From Streptomyces sp. NL15-2K (GTDB lineage Bacteria; Actinomycetota; Actinomycetes; Streptomycetales; Streptomycetaceae), in assembly GCF_030551255.1 (NCBI RefSeq), contig NZ_CP130630.1:10415001-10479000 (forward strand): DNA of 64,000 nucleotides. Direction: 5' to 3'. How positions within the stretch are numbered: position 1 is the first letter of the stretch; each line of letters opens with the position of its first letter. The translations under genes and the position numbers were made by a program. Below the pieces are notes generated by a model that saw nothing but the letters and a program-made list of their open reading frames with translations, was not told where the DNA came from and searched no databases. Of this stretch, positions 50,872 through 60,977 are shown piece after piece.

Positions 50872-51630
50872 ATGCGCCGCACCGCCCGTGCCCTGTCCGT
50901 CGCCGTCCTGGCCGGTGCCGCCCTGTCCGTCACCGCGCCGGCCGTCTTCGCGGAGCCGACCGCCGAGGTCAGCCCCAGCAGCGTCTCGCCGGGCGGCAGC
51001 GTCACCGTCTCGGTCTCCTGCGACCCGGTCGGCGGGCAAGCGCCCGACACGATCGACGCCACCTCGCAGGCGTTCGAGAAGGGCACCGTCCGGCTGAAGC
51101 TGGTCTCCGGCAACGGCGACGAGAAATCCGGCCCCGCCTACAACGGCACCGCCCGCATCGCCCCAGCCGAGAACTTCGAGGGCGGCGTCGACGCGGTCGG
51201 CAAGGAGTCCGCGTGGGCCGTCGACGGCACCTGCCCGGCGGCGCACGGCGGACAGGGCAAGCAGTGGAGCGCCACGCTCACGGTCTCACGCGAGGGCGGG
51301 AGCGGGAGCGGCAAGGGGAGTGGGAGCGGGAGCGCCAAGCCGTGCGACACCGGGGCGCACCACCCCGGGTCACACGAGACCGCGTCGCACGAAACCGCGT
51401 CACACGACACCGACAAACACGACAAGTCGTGTGCCACCGCCCGGCCGTGTACCGAATCGCACGGCGACTCCTGCGACGACGCGGTCGTCCCGCGCGGAGT
51501 GCGCGCGGGCGAGGGCGGTTCCTTCAGCGACTCCGTGCCCGCCCTGGTGACCGGAGGCCTGCTGATCGCGGGGGCGTCCGGAGCCGCCGTGTACCGGCTG
51601 CGCCGCAAGAAGCCCGACGCGGAGGACTGA
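50872..51630 (+). CDS. secreted, C-terminally anchored surface protein
   Basis: 252 residues. The signal peptide MRRTARALSVAVLAGAALSV ends near VFAEP. A beta-rich domain (SPGGSVTVSVSCDPVGG) is followed by a Ser/Gly/His/Thr-rich stalk with GSHETASHETASHDTDKHD repeats. A C-terminal membrane helix (VTGGLLIAGASGAAVYRL) and RRKKPDAED tail come last. This is the layout of Streptomyces cell-surface proteins, but no LAxTG sortase motif is visible. GAAGGAG is 7 bases upstream. Confidence 0.82.
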   Translation: MRRTARALSVAVLAGAALSVTAPAVFAEPTAEVSPSSVSPGGSVTVSVSCDPVGGQAPDTIDATSQAFEKGTVRLKLVSGNGDEKSGPAYNGTARIAPAENFEGGVDAVGKESAWAVDGTCPAAHGGQGKQWSATLTVSREGGSGSGKGSGSGSAKPCDTGAHHPGSHETASHETASHDTDKHDKSCATARPCTESHGDSCDDAVVPRGVRAGEGGSFSDSVPALVTGGLLIAGASGAAVYRLRRKKPDAED

Positions 51631-51791
51631 CCCGGACCGCCGCCGCACGGTTCCCTGTGACCGGAACAACCCGCCTGGAGGCCCATGGTCCGGCGTCACC
51701 CTGGGTACTCAGAGCCCGAGGGCACGACCCGCCCCGTACGACCCACGGAGCCGACGGCACAGAACATCAAGCCCCCGACTCGGAGGTGCAC

Positions 51792-53039
51792 ATGCGGCGG
51801 ACGGATCCGGAAGGCCACGGCCCCGTCCGGTTCGGGCCGCCGCTCCCCGAGGACGGGCTGCCCGTGCTGCCCGAACTGTCCGCCGTGCTCGCCGCGGCGG
51901 CGGGCCGCGCCGGCAGTGAGCCGGTCGGCGGCGGGAGCCCCCTGCTGGAGGCCGCGTGCGGCTACTGGGACCGGCGTGGTCTGCCCGCCGAGCCCGGCCG
52001 GGTGGTCGCCGGCCCCGGCGCGCCGTCCCTGCTGCTCGCGCTGACCGCCGCGCTCGGCGGCGACGTCCTGGTGCCGCGGCCCTGCGCCGCCTGGTGGGCG
52101 CCGTACGCACGCCTGCTGGGCAGACCCGTCTTCCATGTCGCGACCTCGGCCGAGTGCGGCGGTGTCCCGGACCCCTACGCCCTCCTGGAGACCGTCCGCC
52201 GGGTCCGCGCCGAGGGCGGCGACCCCCGGCTGCTCGTCCTGTCCGTCGCCGACGACCCCACCGCCACCGTGGCCCCGCCCGAGCTGCTGCACGAGACCCT
52301 CGAGGCCGCCGTCGGCGAAGGTCTGCACCTGGTCAGTGACGAGACCTGGCGCGACACCGTGCACGAGCCGCACGACACCGTGCTGCTCAGCCCCGCCGAG
52401 ATGCTGCCCGAGCAGGTCACCGTCGTCACCGACCTGGCCGGCGCCCTGCTGCCGTCCGGCTGGCCCGCCGCGGTCGCCCGCTTCCCCGCGGGCGAGGCCG
52501 GCGACGACCTCCACGCGCGCGTGCTCGACGTGCTCACCGCACTCGGCGCCCGCGTGGCCGCACCGGTAGCCGCCGCTGCCGGGTACGCGCTGACGGAACC
52601 CGAGCCGCTCACCGCGCGCCGCGACGCCGCCGTACGCCTGCACGCGCGCGTGGCCGCCGCCGCGCACTCCATGGTCGTCACGGCGGGTGCCCTGGCCCGG
52701 CCGCCGCAGGCCGGCCGCCACCTCTACGTGGATCTCGGACCCCTGCGGTCCGCGTTCACCGACAGGGGCGTCGGCGATGCCCAGGACCTGGAGGACTTCC
52801 TCGCCACCCGGCTGGGCATGCCCGCACCGGGCGGCCACCGTTTCGGAGACGACCTGGAAGCGCTGCGCGTACGGCTGTCCACCGGCCCGCTCCTCGGCGG
52901 GACGGACGAGGAGCGCGCGGAATGCCTCAGGTCACCCTCGCCGTTGGAACTGCCACACGCGCAACGCGCGTTGACCCTTCTGGAATCGGTCTTCGACGAT
53001 CTCCGTGACGACGCTCAGCGATGGGAGCCTCCTCGATGA
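51792..53039 (+). CDS. aminotransferase-fold (class I/II) protein lacking the expected PLP lysine
   Basis: 415 residues. The overall order fits fold-type I aminotransferases: PLLEAACGYWDRRGLPAEP, GAPSLLLALTAALGGDVLVP, LLVLSVADDPTATV, LHLVSDETWRD. The active-site loop that normally reads SLSK...GGWRxG is TDLAGALLPSGWPAAVARFP, where Gly stands in place of Lys. The aspartate DE that holds the PLP pyridine (LVSDETW) remains. It may bind a ligand without catalysis. GGAGGT is 5 bases before the ATG. It overlaps the metallo-hydrolase by ATGA. Confidence 0.75.
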   Translation: MRRTDPEGHGPVRFGPPLPEDGLPVLPELSAVLAAAAGRAGSEPVGGGSPLLEAACGYWDRRGLPAEPGRVVAGPGAPSLLLALTAALGGDVLVPRPCAAWWAPYARLLGRPVFHVATSAECGGVPDPYALLETVRRVRAEGGDPRLLVLSVADDPTATVAPPELLHETLEAAVGEGLHLVSDETWRDTVHEPHDTVLLSPAEMLPEQVTVVTDLAGALLPSGWPAAVARFPAGEAGDDLHARVLDVLTALGARVAAPVAAAAGYALTEPEPLTARRDAAVRLHARVAAAAHSMVVTAGALARPPQAGRHLYVDLGPLRSAFTDRGVGDAQDLEDFLATRLGMPAPGGHRFGDDLEALRVRLSTGPLLGGTDEERAECLRSPSPLELPHAQRALTLLESVFDDLRDDAQRWEPPR

Positions 53040-54091
53040 CGCAGCAGTCCGAGTCGACCACGAGCACGCCCGCCCAGGAGGCCGACGACCAGGCGGCCCT
53101 GTCGCCGTTCGAGCCCGCCGTCCCGCCCCTCGCACCCCCGAGGCCGCTCGGCGAGAGCCGGGCATGGCCGCGCACCTTCCACGACCGCCTCACCGCCCCG
53201 CTGCCCGGCCTGAAGGCCATGGCCCGGTTCGCCCGCGAGGGCGCCGTCCGGCCGGGCCGCGAGGGTCTCGCCGACATTCCCCGGCTGCCGTTCGCACCGG
53301 GCCCGCTGCCCCGCGTGGACGCGGGCACGGTCGCCGTCTCCTGGGCGGGGCACGCCAGTTGGGTGGTGCGGATCGGCGGGCTGACCGTCCTCACCGACCC
53401 GGTCTGGTCCCGCCGCATCCTCGGCACCCCGGCCCGCATCACCCCGGTCGGCATCGCCTGGAGCGCCCTGCCGCCCGTCGACGCCGTCGTCATCAGCCAC
53501 AACCACTACGACCATCTGGACGCCCCCACGCTGCGCCGGCTCCCGCGCGACACCCCGGTGTTCGTGCCGGCCGGCCTCGGCCGCTGGTTCCGCCGCCGCA
53601 GATTCACCCGCGTCACCGAGCTGGACTGGTGGGAGGCGGCCGAACTGGGCGGCGTCCGCTTCGACTTCGTCCCCGCCCACCACTGGTCCAAGCGCACCCT
53701 CACCGACACCTGCCGCACCCTGTGGGGAGGCTGGGTGCTCACCGCCCCCGACGGACAGCGGCTCTACTTCGCGGGCGACACGGGATACGGCCACTGGTTC
53801 GACCGCATCGGCCGACGCTACCCCGGCATCGACCTCGCCCTGCTGCCCATCGGCGCCTACGACCCGCGCTGGTGGCTCAGCGACGTGCACTGCGACCCGG
53901 AGGAGGCGGTGCGCGCCGCTCAGGATCTCGGGGCGCGGCGCATGGCGCCCATGCACTGGGCGACCTTCGTACTGTCGGCCGAACCCGTCCTCGAACCCCT
54001 CACCCGGGTGCGGGCCGCCTGGGAGAAGGCAGGCCTGCCCAGAGACGACCTGTGGGACCTGCCGGTGGGCGGCTCGCGCGTACTGACCTAG
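53036..54091 (+). CDS. NAPE-PLD/UlaG-like metallo-beta-lactamase-fold hydrolase
   Basis: 351 residues. The metal site HNHYDH (~157) follows SWAGHASWVVRIGGLTVLTDPVWSRR. The later ligands are AHHWSKR, FAGDTGYG and PMHWATF. It is closest to N-acyl-phosphatidylethanolamine phospholipase D-type members. The substrate is probably a phosphodiester or lactone. Its start overlaps the aminotransferase-like gene, so the two products are made together. Confidence 0.87.
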   Translation: MTQQSESTTSTPAQEADDQAALSPFEPAVPPLAPPRPLGESRAWPRTFHDRLTAPLPGLKAMARFAREGAVRPGREGLADIPRLPFAPGPLPRVDAGTVAVSWAGHASWVVRIGGLTVLTDPVWSRRILGTPARITPVGIAWSALPPVDAVVISHNHYDHLDAPTLRRLPRDTPVFVPAGLGRWFRRRRFTRVTELDWWEAAELGGVRFDFVPAHHWSKRTLTDTCRTLWGGWVLTAPDGQRLYFAGDTGYGHWFDRIGRRYPGIDLALLPIGAYDPRWWLSDVHCDPEEAVRAAQDLGARRMAPMHWATFVLSAEPVLEPLTRVRAAWEKAGLPRDDLWDLPVGGSRVLT

Positions 54092-54169
54092 GCACGCCTG
54101 CTGACGCTCGATCGAAGCTGACTTGAATTCGATGCTTCCCTTCACCAGGTAAGTAATATGAGTTGGCGA

Positions 54170-54657
54170 TGATGACGCTCAACGTGAGAGATCTGGGTTT
54201 CTCCTGCGGCGCTCGAACAGTCCTCGATTCAGTTGAGTCCAGCACTCTGTTGCGGCTCCTGGCCGGCGAGGAACAGCCTCAGGCAGGCTCGGTGGACGCC
54301 GCCGGAACCGTTGGCCACCTTGCGCAGGAACGCGATCGCAGGACCGGGGAGTCGCTGCGTGGTTATCTCGCCCGGAGAACAGGCGTGGGCGCCGCCGAGG
54401 AGGCGTTGGAGGAGGCGTCGCAGTCGCTGGCCGAGGTGTGGGTCTGGCCCTGCTCCAGCACCGGCAGGCGAACCTGCTGATCCTGGACGAACCCACGAAC
54501 CACCTCGACCTTCCCGCCATTGAGCAGCTGGAACAGGCGCTGCAGAGTTACAAGGGCACCTTTCTCCTGGTGTCGCACGACCGGAGGCTGCTCGAACGTG
54601 TCCGGCTCTCTCACCGTCTGCTGGTGCGGGACGGACGCATCCGGCGGGAGCCCGTGT
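54170..54657 (+). pseudogene. decayed ABC-F ATPase gene
   Basis: Pieces of one ABC-F gene in two frames. The N-terminal LNVRDLGFSCGARTVLDSV jumps straight to STLLRLLAGEEQPQAG, so the Walker A loop is deleted. Then LAQERDRRTGESLRGYLARR appears, and LALLQHRQANLLILDEPTNHLDLPAIEQLEQAL continues in another frame from 54438. Large middle parts are missing. Confidence 0.75.
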
Positions 54658-54872
54658 CCCAGTCGGTGACCGAGCCGGGACGAACAGGCGGTGTCCGCCC
54701 GGACCAGCGGCGCATCGCCGGCCGTTCGTGCGCGGCGTACAAGCAGGGACCGCCCGCCCCGCACGTCGTTGTTCGCGCAGGCGACGATCAGCACTGCGCT
54801 TCGACGGCCCCGGCGGCCAAAGGCCGAAGGGCCTGTGGGGAAGCTGGAGACGGCACTGGGACTGGATGCTCC

Positions 54873-56005
54873 GTGCTGAGCGACGCGGGCCTTGTCGGAG
54901 ACCGATTACAGGCCCTGGGCACGTTGTGCATGTGGGCCGCCATCCTGCTGCGGGCTGCCCCACGCCGTCGTACCGCAGCGCCGGCGGCCCCTCTGGCTGA
55001 TCATCCTGGCGGCGGCGATGGCCAACTCCCCGGACCTCGAACAGACGGGGCGCCTCATCGACGGGTGGGGCTGGGAGGGCCACCGTGTGGACCTGGTGCG
55101 CAATGTGTGCGGGGTCGTCTCGGCGGTCATCCTCCTGGAGTTCGCCGGTTCCGTCACCGGCAACAGGTCGCTGGGGCGTTGGCTGCGCGCTGTGGCGGGC
55201 GCCGTCGTGCCGGCCGTGGTCGCCCTCGACGTCGCGAGCCTGCCGCACGGTGCGCACAGCGTGGGAGAGGACGGTCCGCCCACGCCCTCCACGGCGTACT
55301 GGCTGCTCATCGTCGTCACCCACCTGACCGCCAACCGGGTGTGCGCGGTTGTCTGCCTGAGACATCTGGGCGACACCGGCAGCCGCCGGCTCCGCGCGGC
55401 GCTGTTCCTCTTCTCCTCCGGAGCCGCGTTCGCCAGTCTGTTCTGGCTGGGTGTCCTCTCCCAGCCCGTGGCCGGTCCTGCCTGGCCGCTCTCGCTCAAG
55501 CCGTTCTTCCTTGCCCTGCACGGGCTGCTCACCTCCACGGCCCTCACGATTCCCACGGTGGCGGCGATCGGCCGGGCCGTGAGGCCTGTCGCCGAAGGCG
55601 AAACGCCAACTCCTGCTCCACCGCCAGGTCGTGGAGATCCACGACGCGATGCTCGTCCTGCACGACTACGCCACCCCCGAACTACAGGCCAGGGCAGGGG
55701 ACTTGTCCGAGTCGACGGGGCACGGCACGGACCGGACCGCTGCCGCGCCGGCATACGTGCTCAAAGGGGCGCGGGAAGCGAAGCTGGCGGGCGATCCGCC
55801 CCAGCGCCGTGCCGTCGCCGTCGCCGGGCCCGGCTGTGAGGACCTGGCCGAGGAGGCGGGTTTCCTGGTCAGGGTCGCCGAGGTGTACGCCACCGCGCCG
55901 CCGCCGGTGCTCAGTGCCCGACCGCACGCCGGACGTACGGCACGTACGGCACGTACGGCACGTAGGGAAGGCCGGAAGCAGAGGAAGCACACGGAACACA
56001 CGTAG
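54873..56005 (+). pseudogene. MAB_1171c-like membrane protein with two frameshifts
   Basis: The product would have about seven helices and a cytoplasmic end typical of the MAB_1171c putative transporters found with XRE regulators in actinomycetes. The first helix (RLQALGTLCMWAAILLRA) is in one frame. The main body (RRRPLWLIILAAAMANSPDL, VVSAVILLEFAGSV, YWLLIVVTHLTANRVCAVV, ALFLFSSGAAFASLFWLGVL) is in a second. The cytoplasmic end (QLLLHRQVVEIHDAMLVLHD) is in a third. The shifts are near 54965 and 55600. Confidence 0.7.
55932..55962 (+). repeat. 9-bp tandem repeats
   Basis: GTACGGCAC is repeated about three and a half times at the end of the broken membrane-protein gene, encoding RTA units. 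Confidence 0.6.
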
Positions 56006-56045
56006 AAGCACACGAAATGTACGTGAGAGACGAAGGAAAACTCGC

Positions 56046-57677
56046 ATGAGCACAGTCGCCCCGCCCCGTGCCGGACGGCGGGAGTGGACCGGACTCGCCG
56101 CCCTCGCCCTGCCCACGCTCCTCATCTCCATGGACATGACCGTCCTCTATCTGGCGGTGCCGCAGCTGAGCGCCGACCTCGGACCGACGTCCACAGAACT
56201 GCTGTGGATCACCGACATCTACGGCTTCCTCATCGCCGGAGCGCTGATCCCGATGGGAGCGCTCGGCGACCGAGCCGGTCGTCGCCGGCTGCTGCTCATC
56301 GGCGCGACCCTGTTCGCCGCCGCGTCCGTCCTCGCCGCGTACTCGACCAGTGCGCCCATGCTGATCGGCGCACGCGCCCTGCTCGGCCTCGCCGGGGCCA
56401 CGCTCATGCCCTCCACCCTGTCCCTGGTCCGCGTGATGTTCCACGACGCACGCCAGCGTGGCTTCGCCGTCGCCGTGGTGATGACCAGCTTCTCGGTCGG
56501 CACCACCATCGGCCCGCTGCTCGGCGGCGTGCTGCTGAGCCACTTCTGGTGGGGCTCGGTGTTCCTGCTGGGAGTTCCGGTGATGGCACTCCTGCTCGCC
56601 GTGGGGCCCGTCGTGCTGCCCGAGTACCGCGACCCCGGTGCCGGGCGGCTGGACCTGGCCAGCGCCGGCCTTTCGCTGGCCGCCGTGCTGTCGGTCGTGT
56701 ACGCGGTCAAGCACGTCGCCGAGCACGGCATGGGCTGGCTGCCCGCGTCGTTCGCCGCGTTCGGGCTGGCGGTGGGCGCGGTGTTCGTCCGACGTCAGCG
56801 GAAACTGACCGACCCCCTGCTCGACCTGGGGCTGCTCGGCGACCGCGTCATCAACACCTCGTTGGGAACCTACCTGTTGGGGCTGCTGGCGATGGGCGGA
56901 ACCCAACTGTTCATCGCCCTGTATCTGCAGGAGGTTCTGGGACTGTCCCCCATGCTCGCAGGCGTGTGGATGGTCCCCGCCGCGCTGGGGACCGTCGTCG
57001 GTTCGCTGCTGGCTCCGCTACTCGTGCGCCGGCTGCGCCCGTTCGCCGTCATCACCGGCAGCCTCCTGGTGGCGGCCGTGGGCTTCGGCCTGATCACCCA
57101 GGTGGGCAGTGACGACCTCCCGCTGCTCATCGTGGGATACGTGATCGTCGCACTCGGCCTGAGCCCGATGATCGCCATCTGCACCGACCTCGTCATCAGC
57201 ACCGCGCCGCCCCAGCGGGCGGGAGCGGCCTCGGCCCTGTCGGAGACCGGCGGCGAACTGGGCGTTGCGCTCGGAGTCGCGGTCCTCGGCAGCTTCGGCA
57301 TGGCGGCCTACCGGGACAGCCTGTCCGAGAACCTGCCGGACGCTCTCCCCGCGGAGGCGTCGGACGCCGCGAAGAACACGATCGCCGGTGCCCTGCGGAT
57401 CGCCGAGGATCTCCCCGGCGGCCTCGGTCCCGCGCTGTCCGAGGCAGCCCGTACGGCGTTCGCCCAGGGACTCGCCCTGTCCGCCGCGGCGGCCACCGTG
57501 ATCGTGGTCGCCGCCGCCGTCCTCAGCGCCGTCAGGCTCCGCGATCTGCCGGCCTCCGCCGACTCCGCTCCCCAGCCGGACGCCGACGGGAACGCCTCGG
57601 CGCAGCCCGCCACCGTCTCCGCCGACAGGTACGGACGCGGACCCGGACCCGGCACCGAGGAGGGCGAACGCTCATGA
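56046..57677 (+). CDS. MFS drug exporter, 14-helix DHA2/QacA-type
   Basis: 543 residues with 14 predicted helices. DMTVLYLAVPQLSADL, LLWITDIYGFLIAGALIPMG and GDRAGRRRLLLIGATLF (motif A) are followed by LLGLAGATLMPSTLSLVR and GPLLGGVLL (motif C). It would export a toxic compound using the proton gradient. GAAGGAAAA precedes ATG 56046. The stop overlaps a frameshifted ABC-F gene (ATGA), making a resistance-type pair. It is the only intact gene between 54.1 and 59.4 kb. Confidence 0.87.
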   Translation: MSTVAPPRAGRREWTGLAALALPTLLISMDMTVLYLAVPQLSADLGPTSTELLWITDIYGFLIAGALIPMGALGDRAGRRRLLLIGATLFAAASVLAAYSTSAPMLIGARALLGLAGATLMPSTLSLVRVMFHDARQRGFAVAVVMTSFSVGTTIGPLLGGVLLSHFWWGSVFLLGVPVMALLLAVGPVVLPEYRDPGAGRLDLASAGLSLAAVLSVVYAVKHVAEHGMGWLPASFAAFGLAVGAVFVRRQRKLTDPLLDLGLLGDRVINTSLGTYLLGLLAMGGTQLFIALYLQEVLGLSPMLAGVWMVPAALGTVVGSLLAPLLVRRLRPFAVITGSLLVAAVGFGLITQVGSDDLPLLIVGYVIVALGLSPMIAICTDLVISTAPPQRAGAASALSETGGELGVALGVAVLGSFGMAAYRDSLSENLPDALPAEASDAAKNTIAGALRIAEDLPGGLGPALSEAARTAFAQGLALSAAAATVIVVAAAVLSAVRLRDLPASADSAPQPDADGNASAQPATVSADRYGRGPGPGTEEGERS

Positions 57678-59384
57678 TCCGCGACATGGTGGTCACGAAC
57701 GGCGCCGCGCATCTGGCGGCCGAGGACATCGTCAAGGCCCGCGGCGACCGGATCGTGCTGAACGGTGTCACCGTCACCGTCTCGGCGGGCGATCGCCTCG
57801 GCCTGATAGGAGAGAACGGCGTCGGCAAATCGACTCTGCTGCGCATACTTGCCGGAAGCGAGGCCCCTGACCGTGGGCAGGTCCGGTCGGCCCTCGAGGG
57901 GCGACCCCGGCCATCTGCCGCAGGAACCCGAACTGCCGGGTGGCTGGGACCTGTCCCGGTGTCTCTCCCTGGCCCGCGCCGACCTGGACCGGATCAGCGG
58001 GCGGATGCGTGAGCTGGAGCAGCGCATGGACGGCGCCGACGCGGACGAACTGCCCTTGGTCCTGGACGAGTACGCCGCGCTCCAGGAGGAGTTCGCCGCA
58101 CGCGACGGGTGGCGCTTCGAAGCCCGCGCCGAAGAGGTCTTCGAGGCACTCGGTCTGCGCCGCCTGCCGCCCGCCCGGCTCGTCCGCGACCTGTCCGGGG
58201 GCGAGCGGGCGCGTCTCAGTCTGGCGCTGCTCGTCCTGCGACGGCCGCCCGCGCTGCTTCTCGACGAGCCGACGAACCATCTCGACGACGCGGCGGCGGA
58301 CTGGCTCGCGGGATGGCTCCGCACGTACCCCGGGCCGTGCCTGATGGCCTCTCACGACCGCGATCTGCTCGACAGCGCCGTCACCGGCCTGATCGATCTG
58401 GATGGCCCGGAAGGAACCGCGGTCCGCTACGGAGGACGGTACGGGGCCTACACCGCCGAACAGGCCGCGGCACGGCGACGCTGGGAGACCCGTTACCGCG
58501 CGTGGGAGGAACGGCTCGCCGCGGCCAGGGCGCGACTCTCCCGCGCCAGTGTGACGGCGCGTGGCTACCGGGGGCCACGCGACACCGGGAAGATGGAGTA
58601 CGACGCCCGGGCGGTCGGCGCGCAGGCGGCCGTCTCGCGGCAGGCGCGTTCGGCCAGGGAGGAGATCCGGCGCCTGCACGCCTCCTCCGTTCCCAGGCCT
58701 CCGGCGCCGTTGCGTTTCCGGGCGGCCGGCCTCGCCGACGGCCCGCCCACGACGGACACCGGTGACGGCCCGCTCGTCGAGGCCGAGGCCACCGAAACAC
58801 TCGGCGGCATCCGCCTTCCGCCGGTGGTCCTCCAGGGCACGGACCGCGTCGTCGTGGTGGGCCCGAACGGTGCGGGCAAGTCCACTCTGCTCCGCGTCCT
58901 CGCCGGAGAGTCGCCTCCGTCCTCCGGTACGGTGCGTCACCGGCCGGGCCTGCGAATCGCGCACCTGCCGCAGGAGAGCCACTTCCCCGCCGAGACCCAG
59001 CCGTTGCTGCGGGCCTTCGCCGAGACGGTGAACGCCGCGGAGGACGAAGCCGCTGAGCAACTCCTCGGCCTCGGACTGTTCCGGGAAGAAGACCTGCGGG
59101 TGCCGGTGGGTTCGCTGAGTGTGGGCCAGCGCCGTCGGCTCGATCTGGCTCGGCTGGTGAGACTCCAGCCGCACGTGCTGCTCCTGGACGAGCCGACCAA
59201 CCACCTCAGCCTGCCACTCGTGGAGGACCTCCAGGCAGCGCTCGACGACTTCCCCGGCCCGGTCCTCACCCACGACCGGCGGCTGCGCCGGGTCGCGGGA
59301 CGGCTGATCGACATGGGAGAGGCCGGCTCCTCGCGTGGCGGCCCCGCCATGTCACCGGAGGGTCGGACGAGGAGAGATCGGTAG
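57674..59384 (+). pseudogene. ABC-F ATPase gene with a frameshift
   Basis: The first ~75 residues (LAAEDIVKARGDRIVLNGVT, GENGVGKSTLLRILAGSEAP) are in one frame. From about 57910 the rest (GHLPQEPELPGGWDLSRCL, LSGGERARLSLALLVL, LLLDEPTNHLDDAAADWLAG, GPNGAGKSTLLRVLAGES, LLLDEPTNHLSLP) is in another, explained by one base near 57895-57915. The second-domain signature is SLSVGQRRRL, and the last box FPGPVLTHDRR is two residues short. An antibiotic-protection ABC-F coupled to the exporter is the likely ancestral role. Confidence 0.72.
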
Positions 59385-59491
59385 CGGGCGCGGCGGCGCC
59401 GGGGGAGGTCGAGGGTGCGAGGTCGGGGAGGGCCGGTCGTACTGCTGGTCGTCCTACCAACCTGTCCGGACAGCACACCTGGGGCCGGCCC

Positions 59492-60124
59492 TCAAGCAGC
59501 CGTCGTCTTCGGCTTCCGTATCCGCCGCCACAGGCCGGGCGCCGCGCTGATCAGCAGGGTCAGCGCGACCGCCGCGACCACGCCCTCCCAGGGCTCATCG
59601 AACAGCGAACCGCCGAGGATCCCGATCAGCTGGTACGTCACCGCCCAGGCCAGGCAGGCCGGCAGGTTGCCGCGGGCGAAGCGGCGCAGCGGCCACTTCG
59701 CCATCAGGCAGGCCAGCATCACCGGGATCCGGCCCGCCGGCACCAGCCGGGACAGCACGAGCACCGCCACCCCGTGCTCGGCGAGCTTCTCCTGGGACCG
59801 TCTGAGGCGGTCCTCGGGGGCGCGCGAGCGGATCGCCTCCAGCCAGCGCGAGCCGTTCTTCGAGCCCATCCCGCGCCGCCCCAGCCAGTACAGCGCGATG
59901 TCACCGAGGAACGCCGCCGCCGAGGCCGTCACGAACACCAGCGCCAGTGAGAACGGAGCCGTCTGGTGGAAGGCCACCACGGCCGCCGAACTCACCAGCG
60001 CCCCCGTCGGCACCACCGGCACCAGCGCGCCGATCAGCACCAGCAGGAACAGCGTCGGATAGCCGATCGCCTGCTGCGCCGTCTCGTGCGGCACGGTCGC
60101 CGGGGCGGCCGCGAGCCAGCTCAC
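59492..60124 (-). CDS. DedA-family membrane protein
   Basis: 210 residues with five or six hydrophobic segments. The DedA/SNARE-associated features are LIGALVPVVPTGALVSSAAV, LGDIALYWLGRRGMG and VLSRLVPAGRIPVMLACLMA (R-x-x-P-x-x-R region). Members move lipid carriers such as undecaprenyl phosphate across the membrane. GTG 60124 overlaps the upstream UlaG-like gene stop. Confidence 0.87.
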   Translation of the reverse strand: MSWLAAAPATVPHETAQQAIGYPTLFLLVLIGALVPVVPTGALVSSAAVVAFHQTAPFSLALVFVTASAAAFLGDIALYWLGRRGMGSKNGSRWLEAIRSRAPEDRLRRSQEKLAEHGVAVLVLSRLVPAGRIPVMLACLMAKWPLRRFARGNLPACLAWAVTYQLIGILGGSLFDEPWEGVVAAVALTLLISAAPGLWRRIRKPKTTAA

Positions 60125-60894
60125 CGGGCGACCTCCAGCCGCACGCTCTCCCCGTGCCCGAGCCGGTGCACCGACACCCGCGGCGCGTGCTCGGCCGCCA
60201 GGCGCACGAACTCGTCGCCCGGCGCGTGGAACTCGTGCGGGCGCACCGCGTCCATCCCGATCGGCCAGTACGTGCCGTAGTGCACCGGCACGGCACTGAG
60301 CGGCGCGAGGCGGGCCAGCGCCTGCGCCGCCCGCCCCGCGTCCAGGTGCCCCTCACCGAGGTACGGCCCCCAGCCGCCCACCGGCAGCAGCGCCACGTCG
60401 ACCGGCCCGACCTCCTGAGCCATGTCGTCGAACAGCCCGGTGTCCCCGGCGAAGTAGGTGCGGGCCTCGCCCTCGACGACGTAGCCGAGTGCGGGGGAGC
60501 GGTGCGGGCCCAGCGGCAGCCGCCGGCCGTCGTGCCGGGCGGGCACGGCCCGTATCAGCAGGTCGCCCACCCTGGTTTCGTCCCCCGCAGCCACCTCGCT
60601 CACCCGGAGATGAGTGAGCCGGCGCAGCCCCGGTACCGCCCGTGGTGCGCCGCGGGGCACGAGCAGGCGCGTGCCCGCATCGAGCCGCGCCAGCGACGGC
60701 ACGTGCAGATGGTCGGCGTGCAGGTGGGAGACCAGTGCGACGTCCGCGCGCCGGGCGCCGGGCGGCGGCAGCGCGCCGCGGCGGCGCCGCAGATGCGCGA
60801 GCCGCCGCGCGAACAAAGGGTCGGTGAGCACACGCATGTTCGAGTCCTCGACCGTGCAGGTGGCGTGACCCCACCAAGTGATCTCCACCGGCAC
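60121..60894 (-). CDS. UlaG-like metallo-beta-lactamase-fold hydrolase
   Basis: 257 residues. ITWWGHATCTVEDSNMRVLTDP opens the domain. The metal motif is SHLHADHLH (~56), with ligands PARHDGR, FAGDTGLFDDM and PVHYGTYWP. Asp, rather than the strict pattern, is kept at the ADH step. It is a single-domain zinc or manganese hydrolase of the UlaG group with unknown substrate. It is coupled to the DedA gene. Confidence 0.85.
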   Translation of the reverse strand: MPVEITWWGHATCTVEDSNMRVLTDPLFARRLAHLRRRRGALPPPGARRADVALVSHLHADHLHVPSLARLDAGTRLLVPRGAPRAVPGLRRLTHLRVSEVAAGDETRVGDLLIRAVPARHDGRRLPLGPHRSPALGYVVEGEARTYFAGDTGLFDDMAQEVGPVDVALLPVGGWGPYLGEGHLDAGRAAQALARLAPLSAVPVHYGTYWPIGMDAVRPHEFHAPGDEFVRLAAEHAPRVSVHRLGHGESVRLEVAR

Positions 60895-60977
60895 CTCTTT
60901 GCCTCCTTCGCGCGACTCCCCGAAGCCTACGGGCAGGAGTAGGGTCGGCGGCGAAACCCGGAGGTGAGGGGGACTTC

